Assembly: GCA_021732445.1 (NCBI GenBank)
Contig: JAKFUZ010000006.1
Location: 1-64,000, forward strand
Reading direction: 5' to 3'
From: Sphingomonas sp.
GTDB taxonomy: Bacteria; Pseudomonadota; Alphaproteobacteria; Sphingomonadales; Sphingomonadaceae
DNA: 64,000 nt
Program-made: the position numbers and the translations under genes
Shown here: positions 18,511 through 27,696 of the stretch, one piece after another
How positions within the stretch are numbered: the stretch's first letter is position 1
Layout of the letters: each line of letters begins with the position of its first letter
The notes under the pieces: generated by a model
Database searches by the model: none
Told to the model about the DNA's origin: nothing
What the model saw: only the letters and a program-made list of their open reading frames with translations

Positions 18511-19295
18511 AGGGGCGGGTCGCGATTGTGACGGGCGGCGGCACCGGCATTGGTGCCGCGGTCGTGCGCGCGCTCGCCGCGCGCGGGGTGCGCTGCGTCA
18601 TCAACTACGCGACCAGCCGGGCCGAGGCCGAGGCGCTGGCGGCGGAGGTGGGCGAGGGGGCAATCGCGGTGCAGGCGGACATAGTCGACGATGCACAGTG
18701 CCGCGCGCTGGCGGCGGCCGCCATCGGCGCATTCGGGCGGATTGATTTTCTGGTGAACAATGCCGGGCGCACCAAATTTGCCAATCATGAAGATCTTGAG
18801 GCGCTTGAGGCGGAGGATTTCGTCGATCTCTACCGGCTGAACACCGTTGCCGCCTTTCAGATGATCCGCGCCTGCGCGCCAGCCATGCGCGCGCAGGATG
18901 CAAGCGCCGTTGTGAATGTCGCCTCGGTGGCCGGCGTGTATGGCATTGGCTCGTCGGTTGCCTATGCCGCATCAAAGGGCGCGCTCATCACGCTCACGAC
19001 CAGTCTGGCGCGCGTGCTTGCGCCAGCCATCCGGGTAAACGCGGTGGCGCCCGGCTATGTCGGCACCGGCTGGTTTGAAAAGCGGCTGGGCGACGAGGGA
19101 TTTGCCCGGCTCAACGCGCGCATCGCGGCTGCCACGCCAATGGCAATGGCGGCAACCGCAGCCGATATTGCCGGACCGATCCTGATGCTGCTTGACCCGG
19201 CGAGCCATGTGCTGACGGGCGAGTGCATTGTGCTGGACGCCGGCGCGCATCTTGACATTGGCCTGTCGCGCCGGCCGGGGCGCGAGCCTTTTTAG
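18507..19295 (+). CDS. Short-chain dehydrogenase/reductase
   Basis: NAD(P)-dependent oxidoreductase of about 262 residues. It has the Rossmann motif VTGGGTGIG, NNAG, catalytic Ser in NVASVAG and the YAASK catalytic Tyr/Lys, with the C-terminal LTGECIVLDAGAH. ATG 18507 overlaps the GST stop, so the two are probably coupled. Substrate unknown; it probably acts on a hydroxyl or keto intermediate linked to the neighbouring acyl-CoA genes (inference). Confidence 0.92.
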   Translation: MKGRVAIVTGGGTGIGAAVVRALAARGVRCVINYATSRAEAEALAAEVGEGAIAVQADIVDDAQCRALAAAAIGAFGRIDFLVNNAGRTKFANHEDLEALEAEDFVDLYRLNTVAAFQMIRACAPAMRAQDASAVVNVASVAGVYGIGSSVAYAASKGALITLTTSLARVLAPAIRVNAVAPGYVGTGWFEKRLGDEGFARLNARIAAATPMAMAATAADIAGPILMLLDPASHVLTGECIVLDAGAHLDIGLSRRPGREPF

Positions 19296-19299
19296 ATGT

Positions 19300-20532
19300 T
19301 CACGTCGCAGGCGGCTTTGGGGACGTCCGCCGCAGCACCAGCACCCATATTATGGCCAGCGACAGGCCCGCAAGGCACGCGGCAAGCAGGAAGGCGGCAC
19401 CGGGAAACCCGCGCGCGATGCCCATTGCCAGCGTCTGCGTCAACACCAGTGGCGCTGCGATTGCGGCAACGCTCCCCATGCTGCCGATGCCGCCCTGCAG
19501 CGCGCCCTGGTGCGATGCGTCCGCCAGCCGGGAGAGCAGCCCGTTCATCGCCGGAAAGACCAGGCCAGACAGCGCGCTGATCGCAAAAATCGCATAAGCC
19601 TGCCACCCGGCCGTCACGAAAGCATAGAGGAGAAACGCCGCCGTGCCGCTTGCCAGCCCGATGACCGACGCCCGCCTTTCCCCGATCCGCGCGATGATGG
19701 GGCCGGTCAGGAAAAGCTGCACGGCCGCCATTACCAGCCCGACAAAGGCCAGGCTCCAGCCGATCGCGCGACCATCCCAGCCGAATGTCGCGGCTGACCA
19801 GAACGACCATGTCGCCGGATACACCGTGCTCGCGAGCTGCCAGGCGAACCAAGCCAGCAGCAGCGGCGCGGCCTCGCGGTAGCGGAACAGCGGCTTGAAC
19901 GACATGATGACATTGGCCTGTCGCCAGTCGAACGCGCGACGATTATCCGGTGCCAGCGTCTCTGGCATCAGCACGGCCATCACGGCCGCGTTCAGCAGCG
20001 CGAGTGCGGCGGCGGCGACAAATGGCGCGCGCGGGCCAAAGCCTGACAGCAGTCCGCCGAGGCCAGGGCCAAGGATGAAGCCAATGCCAAAGGCGGCGCT
20101 CATCCAGCCAAAGGCACGCGCGCGACCTTCTCCCGGCGTGACATCGGCCAGGACCGAACTTGCCGGGGCATACACCGCGCCGGCGACGCCTGCGATTGCG
20201 CGACCGGCAAACAGCCAGGCCAGCGTCGGTGCGGCCGCCATCAACAGATAGTCAAGGCCAAAGGCCAGCATCGCGCCGATGAGCACGGGCCGCCTGCCAA
20301 AACGGTCGGAGAGATTGCCCAGCACCGGCCCGGCAAAAAACTGCGTGACCGCAAATATCGCCAGGAGATAGCCGGCGGTGCGGGTCGCGGCTTCCAGATC
20401 CATATGGCCCAGCCGCTCGATCAGCCCGGGTAGCACCGGGATGACGATGCCAAAGCCGATCGTGTCGATGAGAACCGCGGCAAGAACCACCGGCACCGCG
20501 CGATTCGTGAGCTGGGCAGATTGGGTGGCCAT
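19300..20532 (-). CDS. MFS transporter, TetA/TCR-like
   Basis: Twelve-helix exporter of 410 residues. Signs are TM1 VVLAAVLIDTIGFGIVIPVLP, motif A GNLSDRFGRRPVLIGA after TM2, and GFILGPGLGG for motif C of drug/H+ antiporters. It resembles the DHA1 tetracycline-resistance branch, but that similarity does not establish tetracycline export. It converges on the SDR (4 bases between stops) and is divergent from the acyl-CoA dehydrogenase pair. Confidence 0.88.
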   Translation of the reverse strand: MATQSAQLTNRAVPVVLAAVLIDTIGFGIVIPVLPGLIERLGHMDLEAATRTAGYLLAIFAVTQFFAGPVLGNLSDRFGRRPVLIGAMLAFGLDYLLMAAAPTLAWLFAGRAIAGVAGAVYAPASSVLADVTPGEGRARAFGWMSAAFGIGFILGPGLGGLLSGFGPRAPFVAAAALALLNAAVMAVLMPETLAPDNRRAFDWRQANVIMSFKPLFRYREAAPLLLAWFAWQLASTVYPATWSFWSAATFGWDGRAIGWSLAFVGLVMAAVQLFLTGPIIARIGERRASVIGLASGTAAFLLYAFVTAGWQAYAIFAISALSGLVFPAMNGLLSRLADASHQGALQGGIGSMGSVAAIAAPLVLTQTLAMGIARGFPGAAFLLAACLAGLSLAIIWVLVLRRTSPKPPAT

Positions 20533-20674
20533 GGCTCCCTGGGTGCCACAGCGCGCTGTGCCTTACCAGATGGCGTGTGCCTCGCGGCACGGCGCAGAGC
20601 CCCGTGAAGCAGCACCGCGCACGGCGGACGGGGCTTTGCGTCCCCGGTCAATCTGTGCGATGAGCGCGACCATA

Positions 20675-20693
20675 CCCGAAATTCAGATTCGGG
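20675..20693. promoter_or_regulatory. Palindrome in the divergent MFS/ACAD promoter region
   Basis: CCCGAA-attcaga-TTCGGG is a perfect 6-bp inverted repeat with a 7-base spacer, 22 bases before ATG 20715. It is a candidate operator or processing hairpin. The first 12 bases of the element (ACCCGAAATTCA) also occur upstream of the acyl-CoA synthetase near 42167. Confidence 0.45.
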
Positions 20694-20714
20694 CCCGAGA
20701 GGAGTTTGTACGAC

Positions 20715-21935
20715 ATGGCCACCGCCCTACAGCCCGACCAGGACGCCGCCGCGCTCGACGCGTTTCGGCTGAGCGCCCGCGCCTGGCTCGCCGCCAATTT
20801 CCCTGCGTCGCTAAAGGGCAAGGACAATGTCCTGTCGAGCCTTGAAGGGCCAAGCGAGCACAGCGCGGATGAGGTCGCCTGGACCACGGCAATGGGCGAC
20901 AAGGGCTGGGGTGTCCCGACCTGGCCGGAAGCATATGGCGGCGGTGGGCTGTCGCGCGCCGAGGCCCGTATCCTGGCCGAAGAAATGGGCCGCATCGGCG
21001 CCTGGAACCCGATTGGTGGCATGGGCGTGATGATGTTCGGCCCGACGCTGCTCGAATATGGCAGTGAAGCGCAGAAACAGGAGCATATCCGCGCGATTGC
21101 CAAGGGTAAGGTCCGTTGGTGCCAGGGCTATTCGGAGCCTGGCGCGGGATCTGACCTTGCCTCGCTTCAGACGTTTGCCGAGGACAAGGGCGACCATTAT
21201 CTGGTCAATGGCCAGAAAACCTGGACGAGCGGCGGCCAATGGGCGGACAAATGCTTTGCGCTGGTGCGTACCGACAAGAGCCAGAAGCATGCCGGCATCA
21301 GCTTTCTGCTCATTGACATGACGTCACCTGGCGTCGAAGTGAAGCCCATCCGGATGATTTCCGGCCAGTCGCCATTTTGCGAAACCTTTTTCACCGATGT
21401 GAAAGTGCCCAAGGAAAATCTTGTCGGGCGCGAAGGGCAGGGCTGGGAAATCGGCACCCGCCTGTTGCAGCATGAGCGCAACAGCCTGTCGGGCGGTGGC
21501 GGGGCGGCGAGCCGCCTGTTCGCTGGCACGCCGCTGGCCCAGGTCGCCAAGCAGTATCGCGGCGCCAATGACGACGGCAAGCTGAGCGACACGGATTTGC
21601 GGATGCGGATTGTAAAGCACGAGATGGACCAGCGCGCCTTTGCGCTTACCCTGCGTCGTGCAGCGCTTGAGGCAAAATCCAATCAGGGGCCATCGGCGGC
21701 AACCTCGATCATGAAGAATGTCGGGGCGCGCATTACCCAGGATCGGGCCGAATTATCGATTGAAATCATGGGTATGGCTGGGTTAGGCTGGGAGGGTGAA
21801 GGCTTTACCGAAGCCGAGCTGACGCAGACCCGCACCTGGTTGTGGGGGAAAGCCGTGTCGATTTATGGCGGCTCGACCGAAATTCAGAACAATGTCATCG
21901 CCAAGCGCATCCTGGGGATGCTCGACCACCAATAA
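20715..21935 (+). CDS. Acyl-CoA dehydrogenase, large-subunit type
   Basis: FAD-dependent alpha,beta-dehydrogenation of an acyl-CoA; about 406 residues. Motifs: WPEAYGGGGLS, the FAD/substrate segment WCQGYSEPGAGSDLASL, GQKTWTSGGQWAD, and the C-terminal SIYGGSTEIQNNVIAKRIL containing the expected catalytic-base Glu region. ATG 20715 follows AGGAG by 11 bases; the in-frame TTG at 20706 is too close to that site. It lies 25 bases before a second, smaller ACAD, the layout seen for heteromeric acyl-CoA dehydrogenases such as PimC/PimD or actinobacterial steroid enzymes. Confidence 0.93.
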   Translation: MATALQPDQDAAALDAFRLSARAWLAANFPASLKGKDNVLSSLEGPSEHSADEVAWTTAMGDKGWGVPTWPEAYGGGGLSRAEARILAEEMGRIGAWNPIGGMGVMMFGPTLLEYGSEAQKQEHIRAIAKGKVRWCQGYSEPGAGSDLASLQTFAEDKGDHYLVNGQKTWTSGGQWADKCFALVRTDKSQKHAGISFLLIDMTSPGVEVKPIRMISGQSPFCETFFTDVKVPKENLVGREGQGWEIGTRLLQHERNSLSGGGGAASRLFAGTPLAQVAKQYRGANDDGKLSDTDLRMRIVKHEMDQRAFALTLRRAALEAKSNQGPSAATSIMKNVGARITQDRAELSIEIMGMAGLGWEGEGFTEAELTQTRTWLWGKAVSIYGGSTEIQNNVIAKRILGMLDHQ

Positions 21936-21960
21936 TTTTCGCGATTTTCCAAAGGTTTGC

Positions 21961-23034
21961 ATGATGGCCGTACTGAACGAAGAACAAACGATCCTGCGCG
22001 ACATGGTGCGCGAATGGGCGGACAATGAATCCCCCGTCACAGCGTTTCGCCAAATGCGCAACGCCGGCCCGCCCGAAGGCTATGACGCCAAGGCATGGTC
22101 GGTCATGGCTGAAATGGGGCTGGCGGGCATTGTGATTCCCGAGGAATTTGGCGGCACGGCGTTTGGCTATCTGTCGCTTGGGCTGGTGCTGGAGCAGCTT
22201 GGCCGCAACGTCGCGGCTTCGCCGCTGGCCGCCACGGCAACAGCGGCCACCGCTATCGTGATAGGCGGCACGGCCGAACAAAAGGCAAGCTGGCTGCCCC
22301 GCATTGCCTCAGGCGCCATCGTGGCTGCGCTCGCGGTCGATGAAGGCCCGGTACATAACCCGGCCATGCTGAGCACGAGCGTTTCCGGGGGAGCGCTCAC
22401 GGGCACCAAGGCATTTGTCGCGGAAGGTGACAGCGCGGGCGTGTTTGTCGTGGCGGCGGTTGACGGGCTGTATCTTGTGGCGGGCGACGCCGCCGGTGTC
22501 ACGCGTTCGGCGCGGCACATGGCGGATGCCCGCAGCCACGCCGAAATCCGCTTCGACAAGGCACCTGCCGACCGGCTGGGGGACACGACGCTCACCGCGG
22601 CGATTGTCGACCGGGCAACCGCGGCGGTATGTGCCGAAATGCTGGGACTTGCGACCCAGGCGTTCGAGACGACCAATGATTATCTCAAGACGCGGGTGCA
22701 GTTTGGCCAGCAGCTTTCGACCTTTCAGGCGTTGCAGCACCGCATGGCAAAAATGTTTACCGAGCTGGAGCTGATGCGCTCGGCGGTGGAGGGTGCGCTT
22801 GAAGCGATTGACGCAAACCGGTCCGACATCGACCAGGCGGTGAGCCTTGCCAAAGCGGTGGGCGGTGACACGCTAAGGCTCGTCAGCCGCGAAATGATCC
22901 AGCTTCACGGCGGTATTGGCATGACTGATGAGCATGACGCGCATTTCTATATGAAGCGTGCCGCTGTGCTGGAAGCGATGTGGGGCAACGCGTCCTTCCA
23001 CCGCGAGCGGTTTGCCCGGCTGAACGGCTATTGA
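21961..23034 (+). CDS. Acyl-CoA dehydrogenase, small-subunit type
   Basis: About 357 residues, a partner-type ACAD. It shows IVIPEEFGGTAFGYLSLGLVLEQ, a shortened middle domain (VDEGPVHNPAML where classical enzymes have a TEP-type segment), TRVQFGQQLSTFQALQHRMA and HGGIGMTDEHDAHFYMKRA. AAAGG precedes ATG 21961. Very likely forms a heteromer with the upstream ACAD; the same pair architecture recurs at 35104-37453. Confidence 0.9.
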   Translation: MMAVLNEEQTILRDMVREWADNESPVTAFRQMRNAGPPEGYDAKAWSVMAEMGLAGIVIPEEFGGTAFGYLSLGLVLEQLGRNVAASPLAATATAATAIVIGGTAEQKASWLPRIASGAIVAALAVDEGPVHNPAMLSTSVSGGALTGTKAFVAEGDSAGVFVVAAVDGLYLVAGDAAGVTRSARHMADARSHAEIRFDKAPADRLGDTTLTAAIVDRATAAVCAEMLGLATQAFETTNDYLKTRVQFGQQLSTFQALQHRMAKMFTELELMRSAVEGALEAIDANRSDIDQAVSLAKAVGGDTLRLVSREMIQLHGGIGMTDEHDAHFYMKRAAVLEAMWGNASFHRERFARLNGY

Positions 23035-23229
23035 TGGGCCGCGTGGCGGCGGCGATTAGAAAAACCGTTTTGTTGGTACAATTGCTACAATACTATGACT
23101 TTTGGGCAACACAGCCCGGAAAGGTGGCCTTTCGAAACGATTACAGGCCTTGACGTAGCGGTACCCTCTCTGCCATTTCGATGATACGGTACGGGGTTCG
23201 AAAATGCCCCGGCGTTTTGGGAGAGAGAG
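23035..23229 (+). promoter_or_regulatory. Leader region of the TonB receptor gene
   Basis: 195 non-coding bases between the ACAD pair and the TonB receptor. It contains an AT-rich stretch (TTGGTACAATTGCTACAATA around 23075-23094) that could hold a promoter. A TACGGTACGG near 23185 resembles the CGGTACGG next to the palindrome at 29049. No strong terminator hairpin is seen. Confidence 0.35.
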
Positions 23230-26200
23230 ATGCTAAAGACTCGGCTTCTGGCGGCATGCGCCGTCTCGGTTCTGGTGGCCGGAATGACCGCGCCTGCCGC
23301 GGCGCAATCTGCGGCCGCCGACGCGACGCTGCCGCAGACGGACCAGGCCGACGATCAGCCGGCGGCGCCCGAAATCGTCGTCACCGGCTCGCTCATCCGG
23401 GGCACGCCCGAAGACGCGGCGCTTCCGGTGGATGTCATCTCGGGCGATGAGCTGGCCCGGCAGGGCAGCCCATCCGCGCTCGATCTCCTCAAGAATTTGC
23501 CAACGTCAAATGGCGTCATCGGTGACGCGAACCAGTTCGATGCGCGCGCGCAAGGGTCTGAAGGCGTGGCCAGCGTCAATCTTCGCGGGCTTGGGCCGCA
23601 GCGTACCCTGGTGCTGCTGAACGGCCGACGCGTCGTCAGCGCGGGCACCGGCGTGCCCGTGGTTGACATCAACCTCATTCCCCAGGGCGCAATTGGCCGG
23701 GTGGAAATTTTGAAGGACGGTGCCGCGGCCACCTATGGGTCGGATGCGGTGGCGGGCGTCGTAAACTTCATCACCCGCTCGGAGCAGCAGGGGTTCCTGG
23801 CGTCCGGCGATTATCGCTATATTCGCGGGTCGTCGGGGGATTATACCGGCTCGATCAGCTTTGGCCACCACAAGGACGGGTTCCTGGTTTTTGGCGCCGT
23901 CGGCTACCAACACCGCAGCGAGCTGCGCACGACAGACCGCAGCTTTGCGGTGCAGCCCTATCCCAACAATCCGCAGGGCGGGTATACGGGTGGCGGCAGC
24001 CCCGGCAATTTTGACTTCAACGCGACGGTCGGCGGCGTCGCGTTCAGCGCCGATCAGGGCTGTACGACGCTTGGCGGGTTCCGCAGCCTTCCCGGCTCGA
24101 CGACGGACCGGTGCTTTACCAATTTTGGCCAGTTCGACAATCTCGTCGAGCCGGAGGATCGCTATCAGGCCTATCTGGAAACCAAGATTGACCTGGCACA
24201 CAATTTGAAGTTCTCGGCAAGCGCGCTGTACGGCTCGTCAAGCACGCGCATTACCACCTCGCCCAGCTATTTGCCGACCTTGCCGCCATCGGCCAATGCC
24301 GTGAATGGCGGCGCAGGTTTGTTCATCATTCCGACCAACGCCCCGGCGCTGCGCGATTATTGCGCGTTGTTTGGCGCCTCGTCGGGCTGCACCACGGTGG
24401 GCGGCGTGCCGGCAGCACCTGCCTTTGCGTTCCCCGTGCTGTTCCGGCCGTTCCTGCTCGGCGGCAACCCGTTGTTCCGCAACGCAACCAATGACCGCGG
24501 CTCTGCTTTCAGCCAGCGCCAGTCGGAGCAGGTGCGGCTGACCGCTGGTCTTGAATGGTCGATCACCGATGCGCTCACGCTCGATGGCGGCTTGACCTAT
24601 TCGGAGTATCAGCGCGGCATTGAGGGCACCGACACTTTTGGCGATTTGCTGCAAAACGCGATTTCGGGCTTTGGCGGGCCGAACTGCGCCTTTGCAACGC
24701 CTGCCCAGCGCGCCGGGTTGACGGCGGCTCAAGTCGCGGCATTGGCCGGCACCAATGGCTGCACCTTCTTCAACCCGTTTTCCACCGGCATTTCGATCAA
24801 CCCCGTAACCGGCCAGACCAACGCGAATTTTGCGGGTACGCGCAGCCCCGCCGGGTTCAATCTGGCGCCGGGCGCTGGGCTGGTGAACGATCTGGCGACG
24901 ATCGACAATTTCTTCCGCACCACCCGCAGCGACACTGTGACGCAGCTTTTTGTAGCGGATCTGGTGCTCAGCGGGCGCACCGGCCTGCGCCTTCCCGGCG
25001 GCGATGTGTCGTTCGCGGTTGGCGGGCAATATCGCCGCAACTCGTTTGATGTGCGCTTTAACGCTGACGCCAATCTTGCGATTAACCCGTGCCCCGGTTC
25101 CCCGCTTGATCCGAATGCGACCTGCGCCACGCAGACCGGCGCGCTCGGGTTTCTGGGCACCAACCTGAACCGCTCTGCAACCGGCGCCATCTACGCAGTG
25201 TTCGGCGAGCTCCAGGCGCCCGTTACGGATACGCTGAACGTGCAGTTCTCCGCCCGGTTCGAAGATTATGGCGGCAACACGGGATCGACCTTCAACCCGC
25301 AGGGCCGGGTGCGCTGGCAGGCGACGCCATGGCTGGCGTTGCGCGGCGGCGCGGGCACCACTTTCCGCGGGCCGCCGGCCGAAAATCTTGGCGGGCGCGT
25401 GACGTCGCTACAGGTGATTGGCACGGCGTTCCGCGCGATCGACATTCAGGGCAACCCGAATCTCGCGCCGGAGCGGGCCACCACCTATAGCGGCGGCGTC
25501 ATCCTCAATGCAGGCCCCTTCACCGCCAGCGTCGATTACTGGCGTTATGAGCTGCGCGGCCCGATTGAGGCGGAGCCGGTCGCTGGCATCGTCAGTGCGC
25601 TCTTTGGTGCAACTGGCGCGGCAAATTGCGGCAACCCGGCGTTTGCCCAGCTCCAGGCGCGCTTTACCTTTACGGGCGCCGGCTGCGGCGTTGGCAATGT
25701 GCAGCGGTTAACGACCAACCTCATCAACAGCGCCAACGTGCAAACCTCCGGCCTTGATTTTCAGGCGCAGGTTGCCAAGCAGTTTGACAGTGTAAAGCTC
25801 GTAGCCGGAATTGCCGGCACCTATGTCATCGATTACCGCGTGGCCGATCTTTCGGTTGCCGGCGTGGTTGTCCAGCCGACGTTCAACGCGGTGGGCCTGC
25901 TCAACTTCCAGACCAGCGCCTATCCGCTGCCGCCGATCAAGGGCAATGTGTATTTGCAGGGAGATGCCGGGCAGCACAGCGTGCGGCTGCAATATAATTA
26001 CATTGACGGTTATCGGGACCAGCGCACCGCCGCCATTTTTGGCCCCAACACCGGAGCACTTGCGGGGGCCTCGGTTACGACGGGCCAGAATATCGGCTCG
26101 TTCGGCACGCTCGATTTCACCTATCGTGTGAAGTTGCCCACGGGCACGACGATCTCGCTTTCGGCTCTCAACATTCTCGACAAGGCGCCGCCCTTTGCCC

Positions 26201-26280
26201 GACTCGACTTCAACTATGATCCGTTCACAGCGTCGCCGCTGGGGTTCAATGCAAAGTTCGGCATTAGTCAGAAGTTTTGA
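23230..26280 (+). CDS. TonB-dependent outer-membrane receptor
   Basis: Energy-coupled outer-membrane transporter of 1016 residues. Signal peptide MLKTRLLAACAVSVLVAGMTAPAAAQ; TonB box EIVVTGSLIRG near residue 50. The plug domain has VNLRGLGPQRTLVLLNGRRV, VEILKDGAAATYGSDAVAGV and NFITR. A 22-strand-type barrel ends in FGISQKF. A GGGAGAGAGAG ribosome-binding site precedes the ATG. A strong terminator follows, then a spinster-type MFS, so the pair may import one substrate across both membranes. Its place among acyl-CoA genes suggests a carboxylate or lipid-like substrate (inference). Confidence 0.95.
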   Translation: MLKTRLLAACAVSVLVAGMTAPAAAQSAAADATLPQTDQADDQPAAPEIVVTGSLIRGTPEDAALPVDVISGDELARQGSPSALDLLKNLPTSNGVIGDANQFDARAQGSEGVASVNLRGLGPQRTLVLLNGRRVVSAGTGVPVVDINLIPQGAIGRVEILKDGAAATYGSDAVAGVVNFITRSEQQGFLASGDYRYIRGSSGDYTGSISFGHHKDGFLVFGAVGYQHRSELRTTDRSFAVQPYPNNPQGGYTGGGSPGNFDFNATVGGVAFSADQGCTTLGGFRSLPGSTTDRCFTNFGQFDNLVEPEDRYQAYLETKIDLAHNLKFSASALYGSSSTRITTSPSYLPTLPPSANAVNGGAGLFIIPTNAPALRDYCALFGASSGCTTVGGVPAAPAFAFPVLFRPFLLGGNPLFRNATNDRGSAFSQRQSEQVRLTAGLEWSITDALTLDGGLTYSEYQRGIEGTDTFGDLLQNAISGFGGPNCAFATPAQRAGLTAAQVAALAGTNGCTFFNPFSTGISINPVTGQTNANFAGTRSPAGFNLAPGAGLVNDLATIDNFFRTTRSDTVTQLFVADLVLSGRTGLRLPGGDVSFAVGGQYRRNSFDVRFNADANLAINPCPGSPLDPNATCATQTGALGFLGTNLNRSATGAIYAVFGELQAPVTDTLNVQFSARFEDYGGNTGSTFNPQGRVRWQATPWLALRGGAGTTFRGPPAENLGGRVTSLQVIGTAFRAIDIQGNPNLAPERATTYSGGVILNAGPFTASVDYWRYELRGPIEAEPVAGIVSALFGATGAANCGNPAFAQLQARFTFTGAGCGVGNVQRLTTNLINSANVQTSGLDFQAQVAKQFDSVKLVAGIAGTYVIDYRVADLSVAGVVVQPTFNAVGLLNFQTSAYPLPPIKGNVYLQGDAGQHSVRLQYNYIDGYRDQRTAAIFGPNTGALAGASVTTGQNIGSFGTLDFTYRVKLPTGTTISLSALNILDKAPPFARLDFNYDPFTASPLGFNAKFGISQKF

Positions 26281-26303
26281 GCGGACACAGCAATCCTGAG
26301 TGA

Positions 26304-26347
26304 CCCGCCGCCCGATATGTTTTCCCAGGCGGCGGGTTTTCTTTTTT
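26304..26347 (+). terminator. Rho-independent terminator
   Basis: Stem CCCGCCGCC (26304-26312) pairs perfectly with GGCGGCGGG (26328-26336) across a 15-base loop and is followed by TTTTCTTTTTT. It lies just after the TonB receptor stop and 20 bases before the MFS start, so the MFS gene probably depends on read-through or its own promoter. Confidence 0.92.
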
Positions 26348-26366
26348 GACAAAGGACCGGCCCAGG

Positions 26367-27680
26367 ATGAGCGCAACCGCCCCCCCGATGGTCGAAACTG
26401 CCGACCAAAAGGCGCTGCGTCGGCGCGGGCTGACACTGGCGCTGCTGACGATCGTGTATTTTTTCAGCTTCATGGACCGGTATATCCTGACCATTCTGCT
26501 GGAACTCATCAAGGCTGACCTTAATCTTAGCGACACGCAGCTCGGGCTGCTCCAGGGCTTCGCCTTTGCGCTGCTCTATGCAACGCTTGGTATTCCGGTT
26601 GCGTGGCTGGCGGATCACCGCAACCGGCGCAATATCGTCGCGATTTCGCTGGCCATCTGGAGCGCGATGACGGCGCTTTCGGGCATCGCGCAGAATTATG
26701 CACAGCTCCTTGCCTTTCGCGTCGGCGTGGGCATTGGTGAGGCCGGATCCAGCCCGCCGAGCCACTCGATAATCGCGGATCTTTACCCTCCCGAAAAGCG
26801 CGCGGGCGCGATGGCCATTTATGCAACCGGCGTGGTGCTTGGTGGCGGGTTCGGCACGATGATCGGCGGCACCATCGCGCATTATTTCGGCTGGCGCTGG
26901 GCGCTGGCGGCGGTCGGGCTGCCGGGGCTGCTCCTTGCGCTGGTTGTCCGCCTGTTCGTGGTTGAGCCGCGCCGTGGCCTGTCTGATCCTGCGGCCGTGG
27001 CCGGTGGCGCCGCAGCCCGGCCCAGCGTGTGGGATGGGTTTCGCAGCTTGTTTGGCAATCCTGCTGCTGTGCATCTGGTAATGGCGATCACGGTTACCTC
27101 GCTGGTGGGGTATGCGCTGGCGGGGTTTCTGCCTTCTTTCTCGCAGCGCTCCTTTGGTGTGTCGCTGTTGACCATAGCGCTTATCCTGGCGCCGGCGCTT
27201 GCGATTGCCGGCACAATTGCCGGGATTTTCTGGGGCCGCGTGGCCGATGGCGTTGGCCGTCGTTATGGGCTGCACAGCCAGGCGTGGCTCGTCGCGGGCC
27301 TGAAGGCGCTGGCGTTTCCGTTCGTGGTGTATTTTTACCTGAGCTTTGATTATGTGATCGGCTTTGTTGCGCTGGTAATTTCCTATCTGTTTTCTGCAAG
27401 TTACCTGGGCCCAAGCTTTGCGCTGCTGCAAGGGCTTGCGCCGATGCGGATGCGGGCCGTGTGGGCGGCGATCACGCTGCTTGTCATCAACCTGATCGGG
27501 CTGGGCATCGGGCCGACGCTTGTCGGCGTGCTGAGCGATGTTTACAAACCGCGCTTCGGGCCTGAATCGCTGCGCTATGCCATGCTCACGGCGGAACTGC
27601 TCACGCCCTGGGCAATTTTTCATTATTGGCGCGCCGGTGTCATCCTGAAGCGGATGGGGGCAGCCGGGAACGACGTTTGA
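26367..27680 (+). CDS. MFS transporter, spinster-like
   Basis: About 437 residues, twelve predicted helices. The start of TM1 (LLTIVYFFSFMDRYILTILLE, the DR motif), LYATLGIPVAWLADHRNRRNIV (motif A) and GIGEAGSSPPSHSIIADLYPP are characteristic of the spinster-like branch common in sphingomonads beside TonB receptors. ATG 26367 is used; an in-frame TTG at 26346 lies inside the terminator tail. Probably inner-membrane uptake or export of the organic acid handled here (inference). Confidence 0.9.
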   Translation: MSATAPPMVETADQKALRRRGLTLALLTIVYFFSFMDRYILTILLELIKADLNLSDTQLGLLQGFAFALLYATLGIPVAWLADHRNRRNIVAISLAIWSAMTALSGIAQNYAQLLAFRVGVGIGEAGSSPPSHSIIADLYPPEKRAGAMAIYATGVVLGGGFGTMIGGTIAHYFGWRWALAAVGLPGLLLALVVRLFVVEPRRGLSDPAAVAGGAAARPSVWDGFRSLFGNPAAVHLVMAITVTSLVGYALAGFLPSFSQRSFGVSLLTIALILAPALAIAGTIAGIFWGRVADGVGRRYGLHSQAWLVAGLKALAFPFVVYFYLSFDYVIGFVALVISYLFSASYLGPSFALLQGLAPMRMRAVWAAITLLVINLIGLGIGPTLVGVLSDVYKPRFGPESLRYAMLTAELLTPWAIFHYWRAGVILKRMGAAGNDV

Positions 27681-27696
27681 TCTGGCGAGGCGCGCG

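Noticed and set aside
19300..20532. Tetracycline-resistance determinant
   Set aside because: Only general TetA/DHA1 similarity is visible, with no adjacent TetR; substrate left open.
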